Part shown: positions 8,734-17,659 of the stretch, one piece after another
Numbering within the stretch: the stretch's first letter is position 1
How the letters are laid out: each line of letters opens with the position of its first letter
Origin: Bradyrhizobium rifense
Lineage (GTDB): Bacteria > Pseudomonadota > Alphaproteobacteria > Rhizobiales > Xanthobacteraceae
Assembly (NCBI RefSeq): GCF_008123425.1
Contig: NZ_VSSS01000024.1
Span: 278,753 to 342,752 of the forward strand
DNA length: 64,000 bases
Direction of reading: 5' to 3'
Position numbers and translations under genes: made by a program
Notes under the pieces: generated by a model
Databases searched by the model: none
Seen by the model: the letters and a program-made list of their open reading frames with translations, nothing else
Told to the model about the DNA's origin: nothing

Positions 8734-9093
8734 GTTCGTCCCCTCGACAATGTGTGTGATTTTTGAGCCCCGGGGCGTTATCCGCGGGTGCGTTGGCGGC
8801 ATCTAAGGCAAACCTGCCGGGGATGGCAACTGGGATAATGCATACAAGGCGCCACCGGATATTCCACGGTGCGGGCGAAACCGACAGCGGGGTTCCCTCG
8901 AAGTAGTTGCGATTTTACCGAATCCTGGCTTCGTCGGGTCATCCGCCTCTCATCCCGGCCCGCACTTTCTACGGCTTTCGAATCTCGACTGAAATCCGCC
9001 GTGGGCAACGCGGCGTGATTCGTCCTGTTTCGCTCGACGCATCCCGCTTCGATTGATAAGCCCCTGTCCGCGAATGGAAGGGCCTGAGTCGGG
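8734..9093. other. Divergent promoter gap
   Basis: 360 bases between the minus-strand reductase-like gene and the plus-strand ATPase gene. It should hold both promoters. No open frame with credible start and composition, no strong hairpin and no clear operator was found. Confidence 0.4.
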
Positions 9094-10605
9094 ATGACGG
9101 TTGCAATCGAGATGGGGTTGACCACGGCGGGCGCCGCGGCGGCCATGGACCTCGAGGAACTCCTGGCGACCCGCCTCCTGGTGCAGGGCAATTCCGGCTC
9201 CGGCAAGTCGCATCTGTTGCGGCGCCTCTTGGAGCAGAGCGCGCCCTGGGTGCAGCAGGCCATCATCGACCCCGAGGGCGATTTCGTCACGCTGGCCGAG
9301 CGCTTCGGCCATCTCGTGATCGAGGCCGAGGATCACACCGAGCGCGGCCTTCAGGTCGCCGGTGAACGCGCGCGGCTGCACCGGGTCTCCACCGTGCTCA
9401 ATCTCGAAGGGCTGGATGCCGAGAACCAGATGCGGCGCGCGGCCGCCTTCCTCGGCGGCCTGTTCGACGTGGAGCGCGACCATTGGTACCCGATGCTGGT
9501 GGTCGTCGACGAGGCGCAGCTGTTTGCGCCCGCGGTCGCCGGCGAAGTGTCCGACGAGGCACGAAAACTCTCGCTCAGCGCCATGACCAACCTGATGTGC
9601 CGCGGCCGCAAGCGCGGGCTCGCCGGCATCATCGCGACGCAGCGGCTGGCAAAGCTCGCCAAGAACGTCGCCGCCGAAGCCTCGAACTTCCTGATGGGCC
9701 GGACATTCCTCGACATCGACATGGCGCGCGCCGCCGATTTGCTCGGCATGGAGCGGCGGCAGGCGGAAGCCTTTCGCGATCTCGAACGCGGGCAATTCAT
9801 GGCGCTTGGACCTGCGCTGTCGCGTCGTCCGCTGCGGCTGAACATCGGCCCCACCGACACCAGTCCGCGCAATTCCACGCCACGGTTGATGCCGATGCCG
9901 GGAGCGGCGCTGGAGGACGCGCGCGCCGTGATCCTGGCCGCGCCGCCGCCGGATGCCAGCCGGCCGCAGCGTCGCCCTGCGCCTGACCTGCTCGAGCAGC
10001 TCCGTGCGGCCAAGGCGGCAACGCCCGAGGTCAGCCCCGAAGTGGTCGAGACCCCCGTCAGTGCCGAAGAACTCGCGGAACGGCGCGAGCGCGTGGATCG
10101 GACGTTGCACGCCGTGATGGCCGCGCCCGATGCCGGCTTCCGCGCCATCGGCGTGCTCTATCAGGAATTCGTGGTCCGCTGCCGCATCGAAGGCCTTGGC
10201 GCGGCCGTACCTGACCTCGGCGAATTCCGCCGCATGTTGACGCATGCGCGTGCCGGGCTCGGCACTGATATCGCCGAGGACGATGCCTGGCAGGAGGTGA
10301 CGCTGCGCGCCTCGATCCTGCCCGACGACATGCAGGGCGTGTTCATGATGATCGCGCGCGCTGCCAAGGAAGGCTGGCCTTGCCCCGGCGATGCCGCGAT
10401 CGCCCGCGCCTACGGCTCGCACTCGCTGCGCCGGGCGCAACGGCTGCTCGGCTATATGGAGGAGCAGGGCCTGATCGTCGTCCAGCTCGACGGCGGCGGA
10501 CGCAGGTTCGTGACGCTGGTGGAGCTCGCGTGGGCAACCGCTCCGGGCGACCCCAATGGCGACGACCAGCCGACCGAGCCGATGCCGAGCGCAGCTTCGG
10601 CCTGA
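9094..10605 (+). CDS. HerA/DUF87-type ATP-binding protein
   Basis: A 503-residue protein. Walker A is GNSGSGKS (residues 32-39), followed by IIDPEGDFVTLAERFG, typical of the HerA/VirB4/FtsK branch. Walker B is MLVVVDEAQLFAP (about 134-146), and RGRKRGLAGIIATQRLAKL is a sensor-like motif also seen in HerA. The C-terminal third (about 330-480) is helical and unassigned, ending with a winged-helix-like segment (SLRRAQRLLGYMEEQGLIVVQL). HerA enzymes translocate DNA, often with a NurA nuclease; none is adjacent. It may have a housekeeping or defence role; context does not decide. Confidence 0.7.
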   Translation: MTVAIEMGLTTAGAAAAMDLEELLATRLLVQGNSGSGKSHLLRRLLEQSAPWVQQAIIDPEGDFVTLAERFGHLVIEAEDHTERGLQVAGERARLHRVSTVLNLEGLDAENQMRRAAAFLGGLFDVERDHWYPMLVVVDEAQLFAPAVAGEVSDEARKLSLSAMTNLMCRGRKRGLAGIIATQRLAKLAKNVAAEASNFLMGRTFLDIDMARAADLLGMERRQAEAFRDLERGQFMALGPALSRRPLRLNIGPTDTSPRNSTPRLMPMPGAALEDARAVILAAPPPDASRPQRRPAPDLLEQLRAAKAATPEVSPEVVETPVSAEELAERRERVDRTLHAVMAAPDAGFRAIGVLYQEFVVRCRIEGLGAAVPDLGEFRRMLTHARAGLGTDIAEDDAWQEVTLRASILPDDMQGVFMMIARAAKEGWPCPGDAAIARAYGSHSLRRAQRLLGYMEEQGLIVVQLDGGGRRFVTLVELAWATAPGDPNGDDQPTEPMPSAASA

Positions 10606-10628
10606 TTGCTACCACGAAGATGGTGCGC

Positions 10629-10746
10629 GCCCTCTCCCCCTTGCGGGAGAGGGTTGGGGAGAGGGTCTCTCGACACTGGGATTCCCCAAGAGGAGAAAAC
10701 CCTCACCCGCGCCTGCGGCGCGACCTCTCCCGCTTGCGGGAGAGGT
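10629..10746. repeat. Pair of CCTCTCCC...GGGAGAGG hairpins
   Basis: Two hairpins with arms of the CCTCTCCC/GGGAGAGG type, at about 10630-10653 and 10724-10745, separated by a stretch containing CCTCACCCGCGCC. They lie between the convergent ATPase and TonB receptor genes and may act as a two-way transcription end. Similar units are common intergenic repeats in Bradyrhizobium. Confidence 0.65.
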
Positions 10747-10762
10747 TATGGAGCCCGCGGCA

Positions 10763-13066
10763 CTAGAATGCCCCAGCCAAAGTAACGCGAAACGTCAGCG
10801 GCTCGACCGGGTGCAGCACGTAGTCCATCACGCCGTTCTGGCAGACCGCGGTCGGCGCGACGCCGCCGGTGCAGAGATTATAGAGCGTGTCGGTCTTGAG
10901 CAGCGAACCATAGGCATAGGTGATCTGGTTTGCCCGTGTGTCGAACAGATTGAGCACGTCGAGCTGGATGCGCCAGCCATTGTCCGCGCGATAGCCGAGG
11001 CGGCCGTTGAAGATACTGGTCGCTGACGAGCGGAACGCATTGTCCTCCGTCAGCGGGCTCGCCGCCAGACAGCGCCAGCGCGCGCCGCCGAACCAGCCGG
11101 TCTTCTCGCCGAGCGTGATGCCGGCCGAGGCCACCATCGGCGGCGCATTCGGAATATAATTGCCGGGCGCGTTGCCGATCTGCGCCTCCGGATAGCCGGC
11201 CAGCGAAGCGTAGACCGCCGCCTGCTCTCTGTCGGTGCCGCGAAAGCGCGCATGCGTCATCGCGAGATCGGCGTCGATGTCGATCCAGGAGCGCGGGCGG
11301 TAGTGGTTAGTCCACTCGAAACCGTAGCGGCGGCTGGCGCGCGTCGCCTCGGTGTCGCCGGCATCGCCCGAGAACAGGATCTCGGAATCCTGGTCGAGGA
11401 TGAAAACGCTGAATGACGAATCGAGACCGGGAATGATTTTGCTGCGAACGCCGACCTCGGCGCCGCGCGTGCGCACCAGCAGCGGCGACGGCGAGAGTTT
11501 TGTGGCGGGATCGCTGGGGTCCTCCGTCGTGGTCGCACCACGGGCGTCGTTCGAATGCATGCCATAACCGGCGCCGAGGAAGAATTCAGTCTGGTTGAAC
11601 GGGCCGAGCACCATCCTGAATTTGGGGCTGCCGAGCGAGGCATCGACGTGCCCGGAATTACTCGCGTTGAACAGCGAAGTGACGTCGGCAGCATAATAAT
11701 CGCCGCGCCAGCCGACCGTGGTCCGGAGCCAGTTGGTCCAGCGCACGGTGTTTTCGGCAAAGATTCCGACGCTGCCCTCGCCGACCTTGTCGCTGCGGAC
11801 GCTGGAGAGGAAGCTGCGCTGGAAAGTGTTGGAGAGCGCCAGATCGATCGCATCATAGCGCGATTGCAGGCCGAAATTGGTCTGCATCGGCAGACCCGCG
11901 AACGAGCCGTTCAGCGTGCGCGAGATATTCGCGCCGGCCATCAGGCGATCGTCGTGCTGGTGAAACTGGTCGCCGAGCACGGGATCGTTCAGGAAGTAAG
12001 TGAAGTTGTTGAAGAGATCGAGCTGGCTCTTCACGACATAGGCGTTGGCTTTCCAAGAGCCGAGATCGTCGCTCTGCGCCACGCGGCCCGATAGCGCGAA
12101 GCGATTGGTGTTGCCGCCGTCGCTCGGATCCTCCGAGCCGAAGCGGTCGAGAAATCCGCTGGTGATCGCGCGCTGCGGCACCTGGTCGGTCGAATTCCAC
12201 TTGTTCGTATAGGCCATCCCGGTGACGGAGACGCCGTCGGTCGCGGTGCCCTGGCTGTAGCGCAGGAGGCCGTTGAGCTTGCGCACAATGTCAGGATTAT
12301 CCCACGGGCCGTTATAGGTGCCGAGCTCGCCGGCCACGAGCAGCGAACCGTCGTCTACCTTCGCCGAGTCCATGCCGAGCAGGCGGCGATAGCCAAAACT
12401 GCCGGCGGTGATTTGCGCGAGGCCCTTTTCGGTGCGGTCGATCAGGCCGGTATGGACGCTGCCGACGGAGGCGAAATCGCCTTCGTCGGCGAAATACGGA
12501 CCCTTGCGCACATCCATCGTGCCGATGGTCTCGGGGATCAGCCAATTCAGGTCCGCATAACCCTGGCCATGCGCGTGAGTGCGCATATTGACGGGAACGT
12601 CGTCGACGGTGATGGCGAGATCGGTGCCGTGGTCGAGATTGTAGCCGCGCAGAAAATACTGGTTGGCTTTGCCTTCGCCGGAATGCTGGGTGACGATCAA
12701 CCCCGGCACGGCCTCAAGCGCCTCACCCAGCCGCGTGAAGGTGCGCGCATTGAGCGCCTCGCCGGAGATGGTGAGCTCGCTCGCCATGCTCGGTGGGCTG
12801 TGCACGCCGGAGGCGGCGCCTGACGGAGCAGGCGTCGGCTGGGCGACATGACGCGGCGCCGCGGCCGGTCTAGCAGTACGCCGTGGCGTGGGCGGCTTCT
12901 TGCGATGCGGCGCCTCGCCGCCGGTGATTTGTATCGGCGGCAGTTCGCTCTGCGCAAACGCCTTGCCGTCATCTGCGACAAGGACGAAAGCCGGAAGCGC
13001 CGCGAGAACGATGCAACGAGGGCCGGGCTCAGGCCGTCTCGGTCGCATCGAGACCATCCGGCGCAT
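10763..13066 (-). CDS. TonB-dependent outer-membrane receptor, probably for nickel
   Basis: A 767-residue protein. A signal peptide (about 7-39, with CIVLAALPAFVLVADDGKAFAQ) precedes a Pro/Ala-rich linker, then the plug domain (about 95-220: TRLGEALEAVPGLIVTQHSGEGKANQYFLRGYNLDHGTDLAI split by ordinary sequence) and a beta-barrel ending in VTLAGAF with a terminal Phe. His residues cluster in THAHGQGY. The start overlaps the end of the NiCoT permease gene, so the two form an operon behind a NikR-type operator. Nickel is inferred from that context; cobalt or another metal chelate is possible. Internal ATGs at 13057 and 13048 are alternative starts. Confidence 0.8.
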   Translation of the reverse strand: MRRMVSMRPRRPEPGPRCIVLAALPAFVLVADDGKAFAQSELPPIQITGGEAPHRKKPPTPRRTARPAAAPRHVAQPTPAPSGAASGVHSPPSMASELTISGEALNARTFTRLGEALEAVPGLIVTQHSGEGKANQYFLRGYNLDHGTDLAITVDDVPVNMRTHAHGQGYADLNWLIPETIGTMDVRKGPYFADEGDFASVGSVHTGLIDRTEKGLAQITAGSFGYRRLLGMDSAKVDDGSLLVAGELGTYNGPWDNPDIVRKLNGLLRYSQGTATDGVSVTGMAYTNKWNSTDQVPQRAITSGFLDRFGSEDPSDGGNTNRFALSGRVAQSDDLGSWKANAYVVKSQLDLFNNFTYFLNDPVLGDQFHQHDDRLMAGANISRTLNGSFAGLPMQTNFGLQSRYDAIDLALSNTFQRSFLSSVRSDKVGEGSVGIFAENTVRWTNWLRTTVGWRGDYYAADVTSLFNASNSGHVDASLGSPKFRMVLGPFNQTEFFLGAGYGMHSNDARGATTTEDPSDPATKLSPSPLLVRTRGAEVGVRSKIIPGLDSSFSVFILDQDSEILFSGDAGDTEATRASRRYGFEWTNHYRPRSWIDIDADLAMTHARFRGTDREQAAVYASLAGYPEAQIGNAPGNYIPNAPPMVASAGITLGEKTGWFGGARWRCLAASPLTEDNAFRSSATSIFNGRLGYRADNGWRIQLDVLNLFDTRANQITYAYGSLLKTDTLYNLCTGGVAPTAVCQNGVMDYVLHPVEPLTFRVTLAGAF

Positions 13067-14093
13067 CGCCGCGCGCGTCTGTGAACATGCGGCGGTAGAA
13101 CAGGCTTGAGACGAGCCAGGCGATCATGAACAGCGCGATCACGGCGAAGCCGACATTGGCGAGCGAGTCGTTGAGGGCATCGACCAGCGTCCACACGCCG
13201 CCGGAAAGCCCTAGCCGGTCGGCGATCAGGCCAAGCGCCTCGATGCCGCCGATGAACAGCGCAACCGCAACGGACGCACCGGTGATGGTCAGGTTGTACC
13301 AGAGCTTTCGCATGGGATCGACGAATGCCCAGCGATAGGCACTCACCATCAGTGCGGAGTCGGCGGTGTCGACCAGCGCCATGCCCGATGCGAACAAAGC
13401 GGGGAAGACCGGGATATCGGCTAACGACGCGCCGCGCGCGGCTTCGGTGGCGGAGAGGCTGAGCAGGCCGATCTCGGTTGCGGTGTCGAAGCCAAGACCG
13501 AACAAGAGGCCGAGCGGAAACATGTGCCAGGACTTTGTCACCAGGCGGAACATCGGGCCGAGCAGGCGTGCGAGAAAGCCGCGATGGGCGAGCAGTGCGT
13601 CGAGCCCGGCGGCGTCTTGAACACCCTGCTCACGCGCCACGCGAAACGTCCGCCACAGGCCTGCGAAGATGGCGAGGTTGATTACCGCGATCGCCAGCAG
13701 GAACAACGCCGACACCGAGGTACCGATCAGGCCACCAATGTCCCTCAGAAAACTGTCGCCGCCAAGGCTGACCACGCCGAGCGCGAGCAGCATGGTTGCG
13801 ACTACGACCACGCTGGAATGGCCGAGCGCGAAATAGAGGCCGACGCTGCGCGGCGTATCGCCCGCCTGCATCAGCTTGCGCACGACATTGTCGATGGCGG
13901 CGATGTGGTCGGCGTCGACCGCGTGACGCAGGCCGAACACCCAGGCGAGCAGCGCGGTTGCCATCACTGCGGGCCGGTCGCCGAACGCCGCAAAAGCCCA
14001 GGCCCATGCGGCGACATTGGCGGCGACGAGCCCGCCGAACAGCAGCACCATTCCGGGCTCGGCCGCCCGCAAAGACCTCGTCACGAAACTCAT
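13029..14093 (-). CDS. hupN: Nickel/cobalt permease of the NiCoT (HoxN/HupN/NixA) family
   Basis: A 354-residue inner-membrane protein with about eight membrane helices. The diagnostic metal-binding signature HAVDADHIAAIDN lies in helix II, and further family signatures are FALGHSSVVVVATM and LLFGLGFDTATEIGLL. It imports nickel, usually for hydrogenase or urease. The ATG at 14093 is used; a GTG three bases earlier is also possible. A perfect NikR-like operator lies 28 bases upstream, and the TonB receptor gene overlaps its end. The symbol reflects the Bradyrhizobium homologue; cobalt transport is not excluded. Confidence 0.88.
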   Translation of the reverse strand: MSFVTRSLRAAEPGMVLLFGGLVAANVAAWAWAFAAFGDRPAVMATALLAWVFGLRHAVDADHIAAIDNVVRKLMQAGDTPRSVGLYFALGHSSVVVVATMLLALGVVSLGGDSFLRDIGGLIGTSVSALFLLAIAVINLAIFAGLWRTFRVAREQGVQDAAGLDALLAHRGFLARLLGPMFRLVTKSWHMFPLGLLFGLGFDTATEIGLLSLSATEAARGASLADIPVFPALFASGMALVDTADSALMVSAYRWAFVDPMRKLWYNLTITGASVAVALFIGGIEALGLIADRLGLSGGVWTLVDALNDSLANVGFAVIALFMIAWLVSSLFYRRMFTDARGDAPDGLDATETA

Positions 14094-14120
14094 CACGCCG
14101 CGCGCCTCGTTGCGTCAACG

Positions 14121-14148
14121 GTATGATCTTTTCATAGAATGATCATAC
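14121..14148. promoter_or_regulatory. NikR-type operator GTATGA-N16-TCATAC
   Basis: The 28-base site matches the published E. coli NikR consensus half-sites and spacing exactly; the arms extend to 7 bases (GTATGAT and ATCATAC). It lies 28 bases before the permease ATG, where a nickel-bound repressor would block transcription. No nikR gene is in the window. Confidence 0.8.
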
Positions 14149-14197
14149 GGGCCAGTGCAATCCCGCGCGACCGGGACGATTTTCGTGCATGCCCGCC

Positions 14198-14938
14198 TTA
14201 CGCCGCCTCGGAGCCACCGAGATAGGCGTCGCGCACGCGGGGATCGTCCTTCAGCGTGCGCGCGGAGCCGGAGAGCACGATCTTGCCGGTCTGGAGCACA
14301 TAGGCCTCGTGTGCGATCTCGAGCGCGAGGCTGGCGTTCTGCTCGACCATGAAGACCGAGACGCCTTCCTGGTTGATGGTGCGGATCAGCTCCAGCACGC
14401 GGTCGACATAGAGCGGCGACAGGCCCATGGTCGGCTCGTCCATCACGATCATCCTGGGCCGGCTCATCAGCGCGCGCGCCATCGCGACCATCTGCTGCTC
14501 GCCTCCGGACAGCGAGCCCGCGCGCTGCGACAGGCGCTGGCCGAGCTTTGGAAACAGCGTCAGCATCTTGTCGAGATCCCGCGCGATCGCCTCGCGGTCG
14601 TTGCGCACGAAGGCGCCCATCAGAATGTTCTCGCGAACGCTCATGTCCGCGAACAGACGGCGCGCCTCCGGCACCGAAGCGATGCCGCGACGAACGATCT
14701 GCGGCGTGGTGAGCCCGATCAGCGAGGCGCCGTCAAACGTCACCTCGCCGGAGCGCGGCTTCACCAGGCCCAATATGATCTTCATCGTCGTCGATTTGCC
14801 ACTGGCATTGCCGCCGAGCAGGCAGACGATGTGGCCGCGGCCGACGGTGATCGACAGGTCAAAATGCACCTGGGCCTGGCCGTAGAACGTGTTGACGTTC
14901 GTCAGCGCCAGCAACGGTTCGGGGGCGCCCGTGGTCAT
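14198..14938 (-). CDS. livF: ABC transporter ATPase, LivF type
   Basis: A 246-residue ATPase of the branched-chain amino-acid (HAAT) class. Walker A is LLGGNASGKSTTMK, the signature is LSGGEQQMVAMARALMSRP, and Walker B is MIVMDEPTMGLSP; the LivF-specific ASVPEARRLFADMSVREN lies in the Q-loop region. One deviation is GGNASGKS where GxNGAGKS is usual. It is the last gene of the 18817-14198 operon and overlaps the LivG gene by four bases. The substrate is not set by sequence; this class also carries amides, urea and aromatic acids. Confidence 0.88.
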   Translation of the reverse strand: MTTGAPEPLLALTNVNTFYGQAQVHFDLSITVGRGHIVCLLGGNASGKSTTMKIILGLVKPRSGEVTFDGASLIGLTTPQIVRRGIASVPEARRLFADMSVRENILMGAFVRNDREAIARDLDKMLTLFPKLGQRLSQRAGSLSGGEQQMVAMARALMSRPRMIVMDEPTMGLSPLYVDRVLELIRTINQEGVSVFMVEQNASLALEIAHEAYVLQTGKIVLSGSARTLKDDPRVRDAYLGGSEAA

Positions 14939-15783
14939 GCCGCGCTCTCCTGCTCCGCCGTCCCCGACAGGCCGTGACCGAGATAGGCCTCGATCACCTT
15001 GGGATCGTTGCGCACCTGTTCGCCCGGCCCTTCCGCGATCTTCTGGCCCTCGTCCATGACGATGACGCGGTCGGAGAGACGCATCACCATCTCCAGCTTG
15101 TGCTCGATCAGAAGGATGGTCAGCCCCTCCGCCTTCAGCTCGGCGACGAGGCCCTGCATCTCCGCGGTCTCACTCGGATTCATGCCGGCCGTGGGCTCAT
15201 CGAGCAGCAAGAGGCGCGGCTTCAACGCGAGCGCGCGGGCAATCTCGACGCGGCGGCGATTGGCGTAGGACAGGCTGTAGGCGGGCTGGTCGATCCGCGG
15301 CAGCAGCCGCTCGCCGAAACGGGCGAGAATGGTTTTGACCTCCTCGCGCAGCCGTTCTTCCTCAGCCTTGACGCTGGAAGGGCGCAGCAGCGCGAGCCCC
15401 AATTCCAGGAGCGGGCCGATGATCGGCACCGCCGGCTTCACGGCGCGTAACCGCGTGTGAGCGCCGATCAGAACGTTGTCCATCACGCTGAGATTGCCGA
15501 AGACGCGGCCCAGCTGGAACGTGCGCGCGATGGCTTGGGCGGCGAGCCGCTCCGGCGAGAGCCCGGTGATGTCCTGCCCCTCGAAGCGAACCTCGCCCGC
15601 ATCCGGCCGGTCGAGCCCGGTGACGAGATTGAACAGCGTGGTCTTGCCGGCGCCGTTCGGGCCGATGATGCTGACGAGCCCGCCCTTGGCGAGATCGAGA
15701 TCGATGCTGTCGACGGCCGTCAGCCCGCCGAAGCGGCGGGTCAAGCCGCGCAGGGACAACAGCGGTGCATGCGCCTCCGCCAT
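14935..15783 (-). CDS. livG: ABC transporter ATPase, LivG type
   Basis: A 282-residue ATPase. Walker A is GPNGAGKTTLFNLVTG, the LivG-specific insert region is ARTFQLGRVFGNLSVMDNVLIGAHTR, the signature-region sequence is LSYANRRRVEIARALALKP (LSYANRR replacing LSGGQ, as is common in LivG) and Walker B is LLLLDEPTAGMNPSE. It forms a heterodimer with LivF under the fused permease. It overlaps livF by ATGA and touches the permease gene, so the operon is tightly coupled. Confidence 0.88.
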   Translation of the reverse strand: MAEAHAPLLSLRGLTRRFGGLTAVDSIDLDLAKGGLVSIIGPNGAGKTTLFNLVTGLDRPDAGEVRFEGQDITGLSPERLAAQAIARTFQLGRVFGNLSVMDNVLIGAHTRLRAVKPAVPIIGPLLELGLALLRPSSVKAEEERLREEVKTILARFGERLLPRIDQPAYSLSYANRRRVEIARALALKPRLLLLDEPTAGMNPSETAEMQGLVAELKAEGLTILLIEHKLEMVMRLSDRVIVMDEGQKIAEGPGEQVRNDPKVIEAYLGHGLSGTAEQESAA

Positions 15784-17606
15784 CAGATCGTCCCCAACAG
15801 GCCCTGCGGCCTGAACCGCACGAGCAGCAGCAGCACGATGCCGTAGATCAGGATGCGGTATTCGGCGGCGATCCGGAACACTTCCGGCAGACCGACCAGC
15901 GCCACCGCCCCGACGACCGCGCCGACGACGTTGCCGAGACCGCCGAGGATGACGACGGTCAGCGCCAGGATGGATTGCTGCGTGTTGAAGGTCTCGTGGT
16001 TGATGTAGGAATAGAGATGCGCCGCGATGCCGCCGCTGACGCCAGCGGCGAATCCGCCGAAGATGAAGGCGAGCGACTTGTAGCGGTTTAGGCTGAGGCC
16101 ATAGGCGCGCGCGGCGATATCGTCGTCGCGGATGGCGCGGAAGCTGCGGCCGAGATGCGATGAGAGCAGGCGCGCCTGGAGCAGCGCAAGCACGACCATC
16201 ACGGTGAAGCTGAACCAGTACACCGATTTCGGGTCGATCAGATCGTAGCCGAACAGCGACAGCGGCGGGATACCGGAGATACCGATCGGACCACGCGTGA
16301 CGCTTTCCCAGTTCAAAATCACCAGCGACACGATCTCGCCGATCGCGAGCGTCGCGATCGAGACGTAATGCCCGCGCAGGCGGAACGACGGCGAGATCAG
16401 GATCGTGCCGAGCGCGGCACTCATCAAGCCGCCGGCGATGATGGCGAGACCGACCGGAACGGAGAGCGTCAGCGACAGCAGCGCGGACGTATAAGCGCCG
16501 ATCGCGAGCAGCGCGGCGTGCCCGAGCGAGACCTGGCCGATCGTGCCGGCAACCAGCGTGAGGCTCAGCGCAAGCATGCCAAGCAGCCAGGCGTTGATCA
16601 GGGTCTGGAGCACGTAGAACGACACCGGCAACAGCGGCAGGATCGCGAATACGGCGACCGCGACCAGCAAGGCCCAGCGCGGAATGCGCACCGGCCGGCT
16701 CGGCGCAATAAAAGTGCCGGTGAGCGGTTCGGGCGGCGCCTGCCGGGCGCTTGCGAACAGGCCGTTCGGCCGCAGCACCAGCACGACCACCAGCAGCAGG
16801 AAGGCGAACAGATTGCGATAGCTGGTGCCGAATACGGCAACGCCGTAGCTCTCGACCAATCCGAGCAGCAGACTGCCGACCACGGCGCCGGGCACATTGC
16901 CGGCGCCGCCGACGACTTCCGCGACGACGCCCTTGAGCGTCGCCTGCAGGCTCATCGCGGTGTCGATCTGGTTGTAATACATGCCGACCAGCAGGCCGGA
17001 GACGCCGCCGAGCGCAGCCGCAATGCCGAACACCGCTTGATTGACGCGGTTGACGTCGACGCCCATCTGCATCGCGGCGTCGCGGTCCTGCGAGGCTGCG
17101 CGCACCGCCCAGCCGAGCTTGCTGTAGCGCAGGAACACGAACAGCAGCAGCGCGCTGGAGATGCCGACACCGGCGATCAGGAGATCAAGCGGCCCGATCG
17201 TGCCGCCGCCGACCTGGAAGCGCACGTCCGGCAACTGGCTCGGCAGCGCGCGCGGATTCGGTGAGAACGTCAGCATCACCAGCTGGTCGAGCACGAAGCT
17301 GATGCCGATCGTCGCCAGCAAGGGCGCGATGCGCACCGAGTTCTGCAGCGGCCGCAGGCCAAACCGCTCGATGATCAGCCCGACCAGCGCCGCAACCACC
17401 GCGACAAAGATGATGGTGAGTGGCAACGGCGTGTGCAGCTGCACCACCGCGACCCAGCCGATATAGGCGCCGACGAGATAGATCGACCCCTGCGCAAAGT
17501 TGATCAGCCGGCTGACGCCGAAGATCAGCGCGAGCCCGACTGCAACGAGGGCGTAGACATTGCCGACGATCAGCCCGTTGATGGTGTAGTCGAGCCAGGA
17601 AGACAC
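15783..17606 (-). CDS. Fused LivH-LivM ABC permease
   Basis: A 607-residue protein that carries both permeases of a branched-chain-type importer. Residues 1 to about 290 match LivH ([29 protein letters not shown], split here; [10 protein letters not shown] at its end). Residues about 310-607 match LivM ([58 protein letters not shown]). Separate genes are the norm, as in the second Liv-type operon in this window at 33855-35731. A GTG start at 17606 is the only good one. The fusion is read directly from one uninterrupted frame. Confidence 0.88.
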   Translation of the reverse strand: MSSWLDYTINGLIVGNVYALVAVGLALIFGVSRLINFAQGSIYLVGAYIGWVAVVQLHTPLPLTIIFVAVVAALVGLIIERFGLRPLQNSVRIAPLLATIGISFVLDQLVMLTFSPNPRALPSQLPDVRFQVGGGTIGPLDLLIAGVGISSALLLFVFLRYSKLGWAVRAASQDRDAAMQMGVDVNRVNQAVFGIAAALGGVSGLLVGMYYNQIDTAMSLQATLKGVVAEVVGGAGNVPGAVVGSLLLGLVESYGVAVFGTSYRNLFAFLLLVVVLVLRPNGLFASARQAPPEPLTGTFIAPSRPVRIPRWALLVAVAVFAILPLLPVSFYVLQTLINAWLLGMLALSLTLVAGTIGQVSLGHAALLAIGAYTSALLSLTLSVPVGLAIIAGGLMSAALGTILISPSFRLRGHYVSIATLAIGEIVSLVILNWESVTRGPIGISGIPPLSLFGYDLIDPKSVYWFSFTVMVVLALLQARLLSSHLGRSFRAIRDDDIAARAYGLSLNRYKSLAFIFGGFAAGVSGGIAAHLYSYINHETFNTQQSILALTVVILGGLGNVVGAVVGAVALVGLPEVFRIAAEYRILIYGIVLLLLVRFRPQGLLGTI

Positions 17607-17659
17607 GCGATGGTCCCAATCAGAGAAAAGCGGCCGAGGCTGGCGCCCCGGCCATCATG

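Noticed and set aside
8950..10440. A 496-codon minus-strand frame opposite the HerA-type gene
   Set aside because: It is an antisense shadow: the plus-strand frame has clear Walker motifs and this one has none.
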